Assembly (NCBI RefSeq): GCF_018614525.1
Contig: NZ_JAGGOL010000027.1
Coordinates: 62,001 to 126,000, forward strand
Direction of reading: 5' to 3'
Source: Streptomyces sp. ISL-11
GTDB lineage: Bacteria; Actinomycetota; Actinomycetes; Streptomycetales; Streptomycetaceae
Length of the DNA: 64,000 nt
Translations under genes and position numbers: made by a program
The notes under the pieces: model-generated
Seen by the model: the letters and a program-made list of their open reading frames with translations, nothing else
What the model was told of the DNA's origin: nothing
The model's database searches: none
Shown: piece after piece, positions 24,764 to 35,114 of the stretch
Layout of the letters: each line of letters opens with the position of its first letter
How positions within the stretch are numbered: the first letter of the stretch is position 1

Positions 24764-25396
24764 TCATGCCCCTTCGAAGAGCCGGTCGGTGGTGGTCACC
24801 ACGGCGCACTTGGCGGCGGCCCAGCGCAGGGCCATGGCGTGGTCCTCGGCGGAGAAGTCGGCGACGGCGTCGGCGACGAGGAACGGCCGGATGTCGCGCA
24901 TCCAGGCGTCGGCGGCGCTCATCAGCACGCCGATGTGCGCGTACACCCCGACGACGATCAGCTGGTCGCGGCCCTGTGCGGCCATCCGCTCGGCGAGGTC
25001 GGTGCGGACGAACGCGCTGTACTTCCACTTCGTCAGGACCGTGTCGCCGCCGGCCGGGGCGACCTCGGCGGCGATGGCCTTGGCGTGCGCGTCGTCGGGC
25101 AGGCCGCGGCCCCAGAAGTCCTGCTGGAGACCGCGTTCGGCGGCGCTCTGGCCGCCGGGCTGGGCGGAGTAGACGACCGGGACGCCGAGGCGTTCGCAGT
25201 CCTTCTTCACGGCGGCGACGTTGGCGAGGAGCTCGGTGAACGGCGAGGCGCCCGGCTCGAACGCGTCGAGGAAGTAGTTCTGCAGGTCGTGCACGAGCAG
25301 CACGGCCCGGTCGGGGTCGACGGTCCAGTCGACCTTGTTCGCGGGCAGGTCGGACGCGCTGGGCATCGGATAGGGAGCAATGGCCGGCAGTGCCAT
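24764..25396 (-). CDS. entB: Isochorismatase (2,3-dihydro-2,3-dihydroxybenzoate synthase)
   Basis: 210 residues from ATG 25396 with GAAAGG upstream. Matches the EntB/DhbB N-terminal domain along its length: AVLLVHDLQNYFLDAF (catalytic Asp), PVVYSAQPGG, LTKWKYSAF (catalytic Lys), VVGVYAHIGVLMSAADAWMR, and PFLVADAVADFS. It hydrolyses isochorismate to pyruvate and 2,3-dihydro-DHB. The Cys of cysteine-hydrolase relatives is Val here, as tolerated in isochorismatases. The carrier domain normally fused in EntB is the next gene. Confidence 0.94.
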   Translation of the reverse strand: MALPAIAPYPMPSASDLPANKVDWTVDPDRAVLLVHDLQNYFLDAFEPGASPFTELLANVAAVKKDCERLGVPVVYSAQPGGQSAAERGLQQDFWGRGLPDDAHAKAIAAEVAPAGGDTVLTKWKYSAFVRTDLAERMAAQGRDQLIVVGVYAHIGVLMSAADAWMRDIRPFLVADAVADFSAEDHAMALRWAAAKCAVVTTTDRLFEGA

Positions 25397-25488
25397 GAAG
25401 GGCCTTTCAGGTGCGGGAGGTCTGCCTCGTAGGGGTGGTTCGGTCACCGGGCGCGGGCGGTCGCCGCCCGGCGTCGGGGCCGCCCCGC

Positions 25489-27140
<1,652 letters not shown>

Positions 27141-27144
<4 letters not shown>

Positions 27145-28367
27145 CGGCCGGTCTCCTGCTGGTCGGCGCCGACGGCGTCGAGGAACGTACGGAACTTGGC
27201 GGCGGTCTCGGCGGTCTCGGACTCCGGCGAGGACTGCTCGACGACGCCGGCGCCGGCGAACAACCGCAGGGTGCGCCCCTCGGCCTCGGCGCAGCGGATG
27301 GTGACGACCCATTCGCCGTCGCCGCTCGCGTCGCTCCAGCCGACCATGCCGGTGTAGGCGCCGCGGTCGAAGGGCTCCAGCTCCCCGATGACCTCGCGGG
27401 CGACATCGGTGGGGGTGCCGCAGACGGCCGGGGTGGGCTGGAGGGCGGAGGCCAGTTCCAGGGCGGAGACGGCGGGGTCGGCCAGGTCGCCGGTGAGGGT
27501 CGTGGACAGGTGCCACATCGCGGCGGTGCGCACCAGCGTGGGGCGGGCGGGCACGTCGAGGCCGCGGGCGAAGGGGGCGAGGGCGTCGCGGACGGCGTCG
27601 ACGACGACGGCGTGCTCGTGGAGGTCCTTCTCCGACCGGAGCAGGGCCGCGGCCCTGCGGACGTCCTCGGCCAGGTCGGCGCTGCGGGGCGTGGAGCCGG
27701 CGAGCGGGTTGGCTATGAGCCGGCCGCCGCGGCGGGCGACGAGGAGTTCGGGGCTGGCGCCGAGGAGGGTGCGGCCGGGGCCGGAGGGGACGGCGAAGGT
27801 GTAGCCGGAGGGGTCGCGACGGGCGAGGCGCTGGAGCAGCGCGGGCAGGTCCACTTCGCGGTCGGAGCGCAGCTCCAGGGTGCGGGCGAGGACGACCTTG
27901 CCGAATTCGCCGCGCTTCATGCGGCGTACGGCCTCGGCGACGGCCGCGCCGTAGACGGCGGGCTCGGGTACGGGCCGGATGTCCCAGCGGGCGGCCGTGG
28001 GGGCGGCGGCGGGCAGGGCGATCAGCGGGTCCTCGGCGAGCGGCGCGGCCCACCGGGTGGTCCCGGGCACGGCGAGCGAGGCGGCCGCGGCGGGGTCGAA
28101 GGGCACGGCGCCGATGACGACGGGCGCGGGGTTGCCGGCGAGCAGTTCGGCGTCGAGGGTCTCGGTGACGCGCCGGGTCAGGGGCGTGTCACCGTGGGGC
28201 ACCTCGGCGCGGACGCCGCGGGCGAGGAGGGTGCGGGTGGGGGACGCGAAGAAGCGGGCGTCGCCGGGCTCGTAGGCGTCGAGCAGCGAGGTCGCGGCGC
28301 CGACGGTGCGGTGGCCGGGTCTGTCGGACGCCGTTCGCGGGTCGGCGACGTGGTGAGCCGTGGTCAC
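27141..28367 (-). CDS. entC: Isochorismate synthase
   Basis: 408 residues from GTG 28367 with GGAG seven bases upstream. Chorismate-binding family: [66 protein letters not shown], and [14 protein letters not shown] then [21 protein letters not shown], all diagnostic of EntC/DhbC. It converts chorismate to isochorismate, the first committed step of catecholate synthesis. It lies 187 bp after the dehydrogenase gene, a gap holding a short repeat fragment, and before the ligase with overlap. Confidence 0.94.
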
Positions 28368-28462
28368 CTTGCTGCTCCGTTCCTCCGGTGGGTCCCACCG
28401 GGTTTGTGGGGTGGTGAAGTGGGCGGGGCGAGCCGCCTTGTGGGTGGCCGGAGCTCCGGTTT

Positions 28463-28490
28463 TTCAAGCCCGTCCGGCGATCGAGGACAC
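28463..28490. repeat. Isolated half-module of the dispersed repeat
   Basis: TCAAGCCCGTCCGGCGATCG followed by AGGACACC is one arm of the CGCCGGACGGGCTTGA core, here without its partner, in the gap between the entA-like and entC-like genes. Confidence 0.6.
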
Positions 28491-28554
28491 CGCGCTTCAG
28501 CGCGGCCGGGAGCCGGGGCGGCGCCCCCGGGTCAGGAGCGCGGCGGACGGGCCG

Positions 28555-29334
28555 TCAGGCCCGCAGCGTCGCGCCGCCGTCGACGTACAGGTCGTGCATC
28601 GTGATGTGCCGGGCCCGGTCGGAGACCAGGAACGTCACCGCGTCGGCGACGTCCGCCGGTTCGGCGATCCGCCCGAGGGGGATGCCGACCCGGTAGGTGG
28701 CAGGGTCGCCCTCGACGACCCGCTCGGGCGCCTGCTCGTCGGTCCACAGGCCGCGCTGCATGGCGGTGTCGGTGGAGCCGGGCGAGACGACGTTGCAGCG
28801 CACTCCGCTGCGGGCCAGTTCCAGGCCGAGGCACTTGGTGAACATCGTGGCGGCGGCCTTGGACGCGGCGTACGCGGCCATGCTGGTGCGCGGCACGCCG
28901 GCGGCGTTGGAGCCGACGGTGACGATGCAGCCGGCGCGGCGTTCGCTCATGCGGCGGGCGACGGCCCGTGAGGTGTGGAAGACGCCGGTGGAGTTGACGG
29001 CGAAGGTGTGCTCCCACACGTCGTCGGTGATGTCGATGACGGGGGACGTGCGCAGCACTCCGGCGACGTTGACGAGGATGGCGAGCGGGCCGACGGTGCG
29101 CTCGACCTCCTCGACGACGGCTTCGACGGCGGAGCTGTCGGCGACGTCGGCGGTGTGGGCGGTGACGGTGTCCCGCCCGTACTCGGCTTCGAGGTCCTTG
29201 ATGCCGTCCGGGGTCAGGTCCAGGGCCGCCACGCGCGCTCCCCGTTCGACGAGGGCGCGGGTCACGGCCTCGCCTATGCCCTGGCCGGCGCCGGTGACCA
29301 GCGCGACGCGGCCGGCGAGTTCTGACTGCTGCAC
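28555..29334 (-). CDS. entA: 2,3-dihydro-2,3-dihydroxybenzoate dehydrogenase
   Basis: 259 residues from GTG 29334 with GGGGGAA upstream. SDR motifs: [50 protein letters not shown] (Ser and YxxxK), and [14 protein letters not shown] with GLWTD, the EntA/DhbA signature. It oxidises dihydro-DHB to 2,3-dihydroxybenzoate using NAD. It is the first gene of the operon behind the iron boxes at 29361 and 29472; the order entA-C-E-B-ArCP-F-PPTase follows. Confidence 0.94.
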   Translation of the reverse strand: MQQSELAGRVALVTGAGQGIGEAVTRALVERGARVAALDLTPDGIKDLEAEYGRDTVTAHTADVADSSAVEAVVEEVERTVGPLAILVNVAGVLRTSPVIDITDDVWEHTFAVNSTGVFHTSRAVARRMSERRAGCIVTVGSNAAGVPRTSMAAYAASKAAATMFTKCLGLELARSGVRCNVVSPGSTDTAMQRGLWTDEQAPERVVEGDPATYRVGIPLGRIAEPADVADAVTFLVSDRARHITMHDLYVDGGATLRA

Positions 29335-29360
29335 GGCGGTTCCCCCGATTCCATTCGAGC

Positions 29361-29379
29361 TAAGGCAAGGCTTACCTTA
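29361..29379. promoter_or_regulatory. Iron box (DmdR/IdeR operator) of the siderophore operon
   Basis: TAAGGCAAGGCTTACCTTA is a 19-bp imperfect palindrome matching the actinobacterial iron box consensus (TTAGGTTAGGCTAACCTAA). It lies 27 bp upstream of the entA-like start, where bound Fe-DmdR would block the promoter when iron is sufficient. Confidence 0.85.
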
Positions 29380-29471
29380 CATGACCGTTTCGACCGAAGT
29401 GAACGGCCCACAGGGGCTGAGGACATGCCTCGGCACCCACGCGCGTCGGGCGCGCGGGCGCGAAACAAGGC

Positions 29472-29490
29472 TTAGGTTAGGCTAACCTCA
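29472..29490. promoter_or_regulatory. Second, near-consensus iron box
   Basis: TTAGGTTAGGCTAACCTCA differs from the consensus at one position. It lies 138 bp upstream of the entA-like start and 66 bp beyond the stop of the convergent peptidase gene. It could strengthen repression of the ent operon, or control a separate transcript; no ORF starting just after it on the plus strand is convincing. Confidence 0.8.
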
Positions 29491-29555
29491 GGCTCTTGCC
29501 TATAGGGAGGCGCCCCCGGCGCACGCCCCTGCTCACCCGAGGCCGGGGCGACCGC

Positions 29556-31541
29556 TCACTTCACGAGCTCCAGTACGGGCGTACCGGGCGCGGTGAAGCC
29601 GAACGTCTGGGCGTACAGCGAGAGTTCCGCGTGCAGCACGCGCACCCTCGTCTCGGCCCGGCGGAAGCCGTGGCCCTCCCCCTCGAACGTCAGATACGCG
29701 TGCGGCACCCCGCGCCCGGCCACGGCCTCCAGGAACCGCTCGCTCTGCTCGGGCGGGCAGATGGGGTCCGCCAGCCCCTGGAGCAGCAGGAAGGCGGCCG
29801 AGACCCGGTCCGCCCGGTACAGCGGCGAGCGGTCCCGGTAGCGGTCGGGCACCTCGTCGAGCGGGCCCACCAGGCTGTCCAGGTAGCGCGACTCGAAGTC
29901 GTGCGTGCCTCCCTTCGCCCAGGTCAGCAGGTCCAGCACGGGGTAGAGGATGGTGCCGCAGGCGTACAGGCCGGTGGCCACCAGCGAGGACGCCGCCGTC
30001 CAGCCGCCGGCGCTGCCGCCGCGGATCGCCAGCCGGGCGCGGTCGGCCGTGCCCTCCTCGGCGAGCGCCTCGGCGACCGCCGCGCAGTCCTCGACGTCGA
30101 CCGTCCCCCACCGCTCCCGCAGCCGTTCGCGGTAGGCGCGCCCGTAGCCGGTCGAGCCGCCGTAGTTGACCTCGGCGACGCCGATGCCGCGCGAGGTGAA
30201 GTAGGCGATCTCCAGGTCGAGTACGAGCGGCATCCGCACGGTGGGACCGCCGTGCGCCCACACGACGTACGGCGGCAGCTCGTCGGACGGCCCCGTGTGG
30301 TCAGGGCTGTGCGGCGGGTAGAGGTGGGCGTGGATCTCCCGCCCGTCGGGGCCGGTGAAGACCCGGATCTGCGGCTCGGGGTAGTACGCCGGGTCCACGC
30401 GGTCGGTGTGCGGGGCGCCGATGACGCGGGCCCGGCCGGAGCGGACGTCCAGCTCGACCACTTCGTACGCGCTGCGGGGGCTCGCGGCGACGCCGATGGC
30501 GCGGGTGCCGCTGACGGTCAGGGTGGCCGCCCACTCGGTCCACGGGCCCGCCGCGTCGACGACCTCGCCCGTCTCGGGGTCGAGTACGCCGAGGACGGCG
30601 GCGCCCCGGCCGTGCACGACGGCGATCGGACCGCCGGGCAGCGGCGCGAACCAGCGCAGTCCCGGCACCCAGAGCGGCCCCGCGAACTCCTCCTCACGAG
30701 GGCACAGATTGACCGCGCGTCCGGTGACCGGGTCCACGCGGTGCAGGTTCCACCAGCCCGTACGGTCGCTCGCCGCGATCAGCGAACCGTCCGGTGCCCA
30801 CTCCACCTGGGCGACGGATTCCTCCGGCCCGCCCATGACGGTCCGCGCCCGCGCGAACCGCCCGTCCTCGGTGACCTGGGCGACCTTGAGTTCGGTGCCC
30901 TCCCAGGGCATGCGGGGGTGGTCCCAGGCGATCCAGGCCACCTGCCGGCCGTCCGGGGAGAGCCTGGGGCCGGTGACGAAGCGGTGCCGGTCGTCCGACA
31001 GCTCGCGCACCGCGCGGCGGTCGGCGGCCGCCGAGCCGTCCAGGGGCACCGCCACGATCGTCCGGCGCACATCGCCGGGCCCCTCGCCCGTGAACTCCTC
31101 CAGCACGCACCACACTTCGCCGAGCTCCGGGCGCGGGAGGGGGTCCGCCCAGCGCAGCCCGCCGCCGACCGGCGAGAGCGGCGTCAGGGGCCGGGGCACG
31201 GCGCCGGGCGCGTCGGGCTCGTAGGCGTAGAGCCGCTGGTCGGTGAAGTGCGTGAAGACCACCAGCGGGCCGCCGGCCTCCCGGGCCGTCGCCGCCCAGG
31301 GGCAGCCGCCGTACTCGAAGAGGCGGTTGCGGACGTTCCACGGCGCGGCCAGGACGGACGCCTCCGTGCCGTCGGCCCGCCGCCGCACCAGCGTGAAGCG
31401 GCCGGCCTCCACCGGGCGCGGCGCCACCCACCACACCTCGTCGCCGACCGTGGCCACGAAGTCCGGCCGGCCGCCGTGCGACGCGGCGAGCTCGGCGTGG
31501 ATCGGCGACTGCCACGCTCCGTAGGGCGCCGTGGACACCAT
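29556..31541 (-). CDS. S9 prolyl-oligopeptidase-family serine peptidase
   Basis: 661 residues from ATG 31541. An N-terminal beta-propeller (residues ~20-400, repeated motifs such as GRQVAWIAWDHPRMPWEGTE) is followed by an alpha/beta-hydrolase domain with the nucleophile elbow IRGGSAGGWTAASS, Asp in LLQGLADPICPPEQSE and His in GEGHGFRR. No signal peptide, so cytoplasmic. It is the last gene of a three-peptidase operon, five bases after the M20 gene stop, suggesting a role in breakdown of imported or D-residue-containing peptides. Confidence 0.92.
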   Translation of the reverse strand: MVSTAPYGAWQSPIHAELAASHGGRPDFVATVGDEVWWVAPRPVEAGRFTLVRRRADGTEASVLAAPWNVRNRLFEYGGCPWAATAREAGGPLVVFTHFTDQRLYAYEPDAPGAVPRPLTPLSPVGGGLRWADPLPRPELGEVWCVLEEFTGEGPGDVRRTIVAVPLDGSAAADRRAVRELSDDRHRFVTGPRLSPDGRQVAWIAWDHPRMPWEGTELKVAQVTEDGRFARARTVMGGPEESVAQVEWAPDGSLIAASDRTGWWNLHRVDPVTGRAVNLCPREEEFAGPLWVPGLRWFAPLPGGPIAVVHGRGAAVLGVLDPETGEVVDAAGPWTEWAATLTVSGTRAIGVAASPRSAYEVVELDVRSGRARVIGAPHTDRVDPAYYPEPQIRVFTGPDGREIHAHLYPPHSPDHTGPSDELPPYVVWAHGGPTVRMPLVLDLEIAYFTSRGIGVAEVNYGGSTGYGRAYRERLRERWGTVDVEDCAAVAEALAEEGTADRARLAIRGGSAGGWTAASSLVATGLYACGTILYPVLDLLTWAKGGTHDFESRYLDSLVGPLDEVPDRYRDRSPLYRADRVSAAFLLLQGLADPICPPEQSERFLEAVAGRGVPHAYLTFEGEGHGFRRAETRVRVLHAELSLYAQTFGFTAPGTPVLELVK

Positions 31542-31546
31542 GATTG

Positions 31547-32905
31547 CTACGCCTCCTCAGGACGGTCCATCAGGAAATGATCCAGCACCCGGGTGCCGAA
31601 GTGCAGTGCCTCGGCGGGCACCCGTTCGTCGACGCCGTGGAAGAGCGGCTGGTAGTCGAAGCCGGGGGGCAGTCGCAGCGGGGCGAAGCCGTAGCCGGTG
31701 ATGCCCAGGCGGGCGAACTGCTTGGCGTCCGTGCCGCCCGACATGCAGTACGGCACCACCCGGCCCTCCGGGTCGAAGCGCTCGATGGCCGCCCGCATCC
31801 GCGCGAACACCGGGGCGTCCACGGGCGCGGCCAGCGAGGTGTGCCGGTGGTGGAACTCCCACCGCACCGCCGGCCCGGTGAGCTCGTCCATCGTGGCGAG
31901 GAACTCCTCCTCGCCGCCGGGCACCACCCGCCCGTCCACATGGGCGACGGCCGTGCCCGGAATGACATTGACCTTGTAACCGGCCTTGAGCATGGTCGGG
32001 TTGGCGCTGTTGCGGACCGTCGCGGCGACCAGCGCACGGGCCGGGCCGAGCTTGTCGAGCAGCTCGTCGACGTCGAAGCCGGGCGCGTCCGGGTCGGCCT
32101 CGATGCCCTGCGCGGCAGCGATGGCCGTCAGCGCGGCCCGCACAGTGGGGGTCAGCCGCACCGGCCACCGGTAGGCGCCGATCCGGTCGACGGCGGCCGC
32201 CAGATGGCTGACCGCGTTGTCGCCGTTGACCTTCGAGCCGTGGCCGGCGGTGCCGTGCGCGGTGAGTCTGAGCCAGGCCGTGCCGCGCTCCCCCGCCGCC
32301 ACCGGGTAGAGCCGCAGGCCCCCGGCGCCGTGGAAGGTGTACCCGCCGGACTCGCCGATGCCGATGGTGCAGCCCTCGAACAGCCCGGCGTGCTTGTCGG
32401 CGAGGAACCCCGAACCGACGTCTCCGGTGTCCTCCTCGTCGGCGGTGAAGGCCAGCACGATGTCCCTCGGCGGCCGCACCCCGGCGCGCGCCCAGGCCCG
32501 TACGATCGCCAGGACCATCGCGTCGGTGTTCTTCATGTCGACGGCGCCCCGGCCCCAGACCACCCCGTCGCGGATCTCGCCGGAGAAGGGGTCGACGGTC
32601 CACTCGGCCGGATCGGCCGGCACCACGTCCAGGTGGCCGTGGACGAGCAGGGCGTCCGCGTCCGGGTCGGCGCCCCGGATCCGGGCGACGACGTTCGTCC
32701 GGCCCGGCGCCTTCTCCAGCAGCGTCGCCTCGATGCCCGCCTCGTCCAGCTTCCCCGCCACGTACTCGGCGGCGGGCCGCTCCCGGCAGTCCCCGTCGCC
32801 CCGGTTGGTGGTGTCGATACGGATCAGCTCCGAGGTGAACCGCACCGCCTCGTCCAGCGCCTGATCGTCGATCCGCTCCTCGGACAGCACGCCGGTGTCA
32901 GTCAT
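31547..32905 (-). CDS. M20 family metallopeptidase (dipeptidase-like)
   Basis: 452 residues from ATG 32905. Metal ligands and catalytic residues are visible: LLVHGHLDVVPADP (His, Asp), VWGRGAVDMKNTDA (bridging Asp), FTADEEDTGDVG (general-base Glu plus ligand), and the C-terminal LFHGVDERVP (His ligand). The dimerisation lid lies between about residues 210 and 340. It hydrolyses dipeptides or acyl-amino acids in the cytoplasm. It is between the DppA-like gene (8 bp) and the S9 peptidase gene (5 bp), a tight operon. Confidence 0.92.
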   Translation of the reverse strand: MTDTGVLSEERIDDQALDEAVRFTSELIRIDTTNRGDGDCRERPAAEYVAGKLDEAGIEATLLEKAPGRTNVVARIRGADPDADALLVHGHLDVVPADPAEWTVDPFSGEIRDGVVWGRGAVDMKNTDAMVLAIVRAWARAGVRPPRDIVLAFTADEEDTGDVGSGFLADKHAGLFEGCTIGIGESGGYTFHGAGGLRLYPVAAGERGTAWLRLTAHGTAGHGSKVNGDNAVSHLAAAVDRIGAYRWPVRLTPTVRAALTAIAAAQGIEADPDAPGFDVDELLDKLGPARALVAATVRNSANPTMLKAGYKVNVIPGTAVAHVDGRVVPGGEEEFLATMDELTGPAVRWEFHHRHTSLAAPVDAPVFARMRAAIERFDPEGRVVPYCMSGGTDAKQFARLGITGYGFAPLRLPPGFDYQPLFHGVDERVPAEALHFGTRVLDHFLMDRPEEA

Positions 32906-32913
32906 CGCGTTCC

Positions 32914-33750
32914 TCAGCCATATTGCTCCTCCACCGCGGCCGACACGACGGTGGTGACCGCCTTGAAGGCGCGGATGCCCTCGTACATGGTCGGCGTGGT
33001 GTAGGAGACCCGGCGCTCACCGCACTGCTCGACACCCGGCACACAGGTGGCCTGACCGGCCAGGTGCTCGGCGTCGAACTCCATCTCCACCGTGAACGGC
33101 CCGCCCCGCACCGGCTCGTACCGCACCGCCAGCGCGGCCCCCTCCCGGGCCGCGGCCCGGATGTCGGCGGCCGTGCGGGCGGGGGTGCGGCACACCGCCG
33201 CGTACCGCGAGACATAGTCCTTGACGGCGACCGAAGGCGCCCCGGGGGCATACCCCTTGGCGTCCTCACAGGTCCGGTCGTCCCCGGTCACCAGCACCAC
33301 GGGCACACCGTATTCCGCGACGACCAGAGAGTTGAGCAACCCCTCGCTGGCGCGCGCGCCGCCCACCCACACGCCGGTGAGGGAGTTGGCCAGGTAGGTG
33401 TGCGCGAGCACCCCCTCGGCACCCGCCGCCGCGTGGTAGCCGACGAACGCGACACCGTCCACGTCGCCGTGCTGCACCCCCTCGACCATGCTCAGGCTCT
33501 TGTGCTTCCCGGTGAGCATCTGCGCCCGTTCGTCGAGCTTCTCCAGCAGCAGATTGCGCATGGACCAGTGCGCCTCATTGACGACCACCTCGTCGGCGCC
33601 ACCGTCGAAGAACCCGGCGATCGCCGCGTTCACGTCGGAGGTGAACAGGTGCCGGCACCGCTCCCACTGCGATGCCCCGGGCAGCACGTCGGCGGGCCAG
33701 GTGACGCCGGTGACGCCTTCCATGTCCGCGGAGATCAGGATCTTCACCAT
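32914..33750 (-). CDS. dppA: D-aminopeptidase, M55 (DppA) family
   Basis: 278 residues from ATG 33750. The N-terminus KILISADMEGVTGVTWPADV has the zinc-binding Asp-x-Glu of DppA, with EVVVNEAHWSMRNLL, VAFVGYHAAAGAEGVLAHTY (His ligand) and VVLVTGDDRTCEDAKG further on. B. subtilis DppA cleaves D-Ala-D-Ala-type peptides as a self-compartmentalising decamer. It is the first gene of the peptidase operon and suggests use of cell-wall-derived D-peptides. Confidence 0.93.
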   Translation of the reverse strand: MVKILISADMEGVTGVTWPADVLPGASQWERCRHLFTSDVNAAIAGFFDGGADEVVVNEAHWSMRNLLLEKLDERAQMLTGKHKSLSMVEGVQHGDVDGVAFVGYHAAAGAEGVLAHTYLANSLTGVWVGGARASEGLLNSLVVAEYGVPVVLVTGDDRTCEDAKGYAPGAPSVAVKDYVSRYAAVCRTPARTAADIRAAAREGAALAVRYEPVRGGPFTVEMEFDAEHLAGQATCVPGVEQCGERRVSYTTPTMYEGIRAFKAVTTVVSAAVEEQYG

Positions 33751-33904
33751 TCACCCGTTCTATCGCAGGCGGGGTGGCGGCGCACCGGTGCGGAGGGGAG
33801 TTGTCGGACGGCGGCGCGCGCGGCGGTCGGGGGAAGGGGGCATCCGACACCGAACCGGCCATGAGATATTTGTTCGATTGTCGGACGGTGGAGGGGGAGA
33901 GGAC

Positions 33905-34351
33905 ATGAGGGCGAGACTGAGAGAGACCGCGGTCGAGCTGGCCGAGGTGTTGTGGCGGGAACACATCGTGTACCGGGACAGGTCCGGGCACGTGGTCATC
34001 CGGGGGGAGCACGTACAGCGGTGGATCAGCCTGGCTCCCGCGGGGGGCCATGACGAGATCCTCGTCCGCGCGGGCCGCATCCTCGACGGGGGTACGACCG
34101 CCCCCGCGCGCTCGGAGGCGGTCGTGCCGCTCTCCGCCGGGACGAGCGAGCTCGCCGCCGCCTGCCGCCGCCTGCTCGCCGAGACCGCCTCCGACCCCGC
34201 GCCGCACAACCCGCGGCCGGCACGGCGCGTGGGGTCGCGCCGTGTCCCCCGGGGGCGTCACACGGGCCTCGGCTCCTGGCTGGTGATCACCTGTATGGCC
34301 GCGCTCATCGCCGCCTGCTTGTACAGCACTTGGGTGACGAGCGGCCGGTAA
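33905..34351 (+). CDS. Hypothetical protein with C-terminal membrane anchor
   Basis: 148 residues from ATG 33905 behind GGAGGGGGAG. The first ~95 residues look like a compact alpha/beta domain (ETAVELAEVLWREHIVYR, GEHVQRWISLAPAGGHDEIL). A basic linker (RPARRVGSRRVPRGRH) leads to one hydrophobic helix near the end (LVITCMAALIAACLYSTWV). With no signal peptide, a tail-anchored topology with the domain in the cytoplasm is likely. It diverges from the DppA operon. No family recognised. Confidence 0.75.
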   Translation: MRARLRETAVELAEVLWREHIVYRDRSGHVVIRGEHVQRWISLAPAGGHDEILVRAGRILDGGTTAPARSEAVVPLSAGTSELAAACRRLLAETASDPAPHNPRPARRVGSRRVPRGRHTGLGSWLVITCMAALIAACLYSTWVTSGR

Positions 34352-34525
34352 CGCTCCGTCAACCCGCCGCGGGGGCCGGCAGCACCGCGCGAGAGCAGGG
34401 GCCCGCCCACGGAGGGAGTGGGGTCGGCGGGGTCGTGGCGGAGGACGCGCGGCGAGCGGCTCGGCCGGGGCGTGGCCGCTCGATCGCGCGGCGATCGCCC
34501 GCCACACCCCGGCGCGAAGTCCGCG

Positions 34526-34909
34526 TCAGCTCAGGGGCAGGCTCTTCACCGGGAGCGAGTCCGTCGGCAGACCACCGGTCGGCAAGCCGCCCTCGGCGGC
34601 CGCCTTCGCGGTCCCACCGAGGATCTCGCCGGCCGGCCCCGCGACATCACCGGTGGCCTTCACGGTCGGGCCGACCGCCCCGCCCGCCACCGGTACGGCC
34701 TTCTTCACGGCCTTGCTCCCGGCGTCTCCGGCGAGTCCCGTCGCCTTCTGCGCCGCCCCGTCCACGGTGGCACCCAGGGTGCCGGGGTCGACGGCGCTCA
34801 ACCCGCCGAGATCCGGTGCCGCCGGCAGTTCGGCGGCGTGCGCGGCGGCGGTCGATCCGGCTGCCAGGGCGGCTGCGGCAAGGGTGGCGGCGGCAAGAGC
34901 TCGGCGCAT
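34526..34909 (-). CDS. Small secreted Ala/Gly-rich protein
   Basis: 127 residues from ATG 34909 with GGAGGAG upstream. Sec signal MRRALAAATLAAAALAAGS, cleavage near AHAA. The mature part is low-complexity, with LPAAPDLGGLSAVDPG at the start, repeated G-G/T-V/K-A segments and the ending GLPTGGLPTDSLPVKSLPLS. It has no cysteines. Similar ATP-binding-annotated small exported proteins are common in Streptomyces, but no domain is evident. It diverges from the rodlin gene across 205 bp, so the two could be expressed together at the aerial-hypha surface (inference). Confidence 0.75.
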   Translation of the reverse strand: MRRALAAATLAAAALAAGSTAAAHAAELPAAPDLGGLSAVDPGTLGATVDGAAQKATGLAGDAGSKAVKKAVPVAGGAVGPTVKATGDVAGPAGEILGGTAKAAAEGGLPTGGLPTDSLPVKSLPLS

Positions 34910-35114
34910 CGGGTCTCCTCCAAGAAGGCGGTGGGCTTTTACGACTTGAACGACCGGCCGATCGTCAGGACACGCACGGACCACCCCCTGCCCGACTTGA
35001 CCATAAGTGACGTAAATGCGACGAATGGGTGAGGGTTCGGAACCGCATGACTTTACCGGAGTTGCTCAGGTCAATCCCCACCCGGCAGCAACCCCACGCT
35101 CGAAAGGCACGCCC

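Noticed and set aside
29400..29555. Short plus-strand gene downstream of the second iron box
   Set aside because: No start codon with ribosome site and codon bias in the 65 bp before the convergent peptidase stop; kept only as a possible small RNA in the findings.
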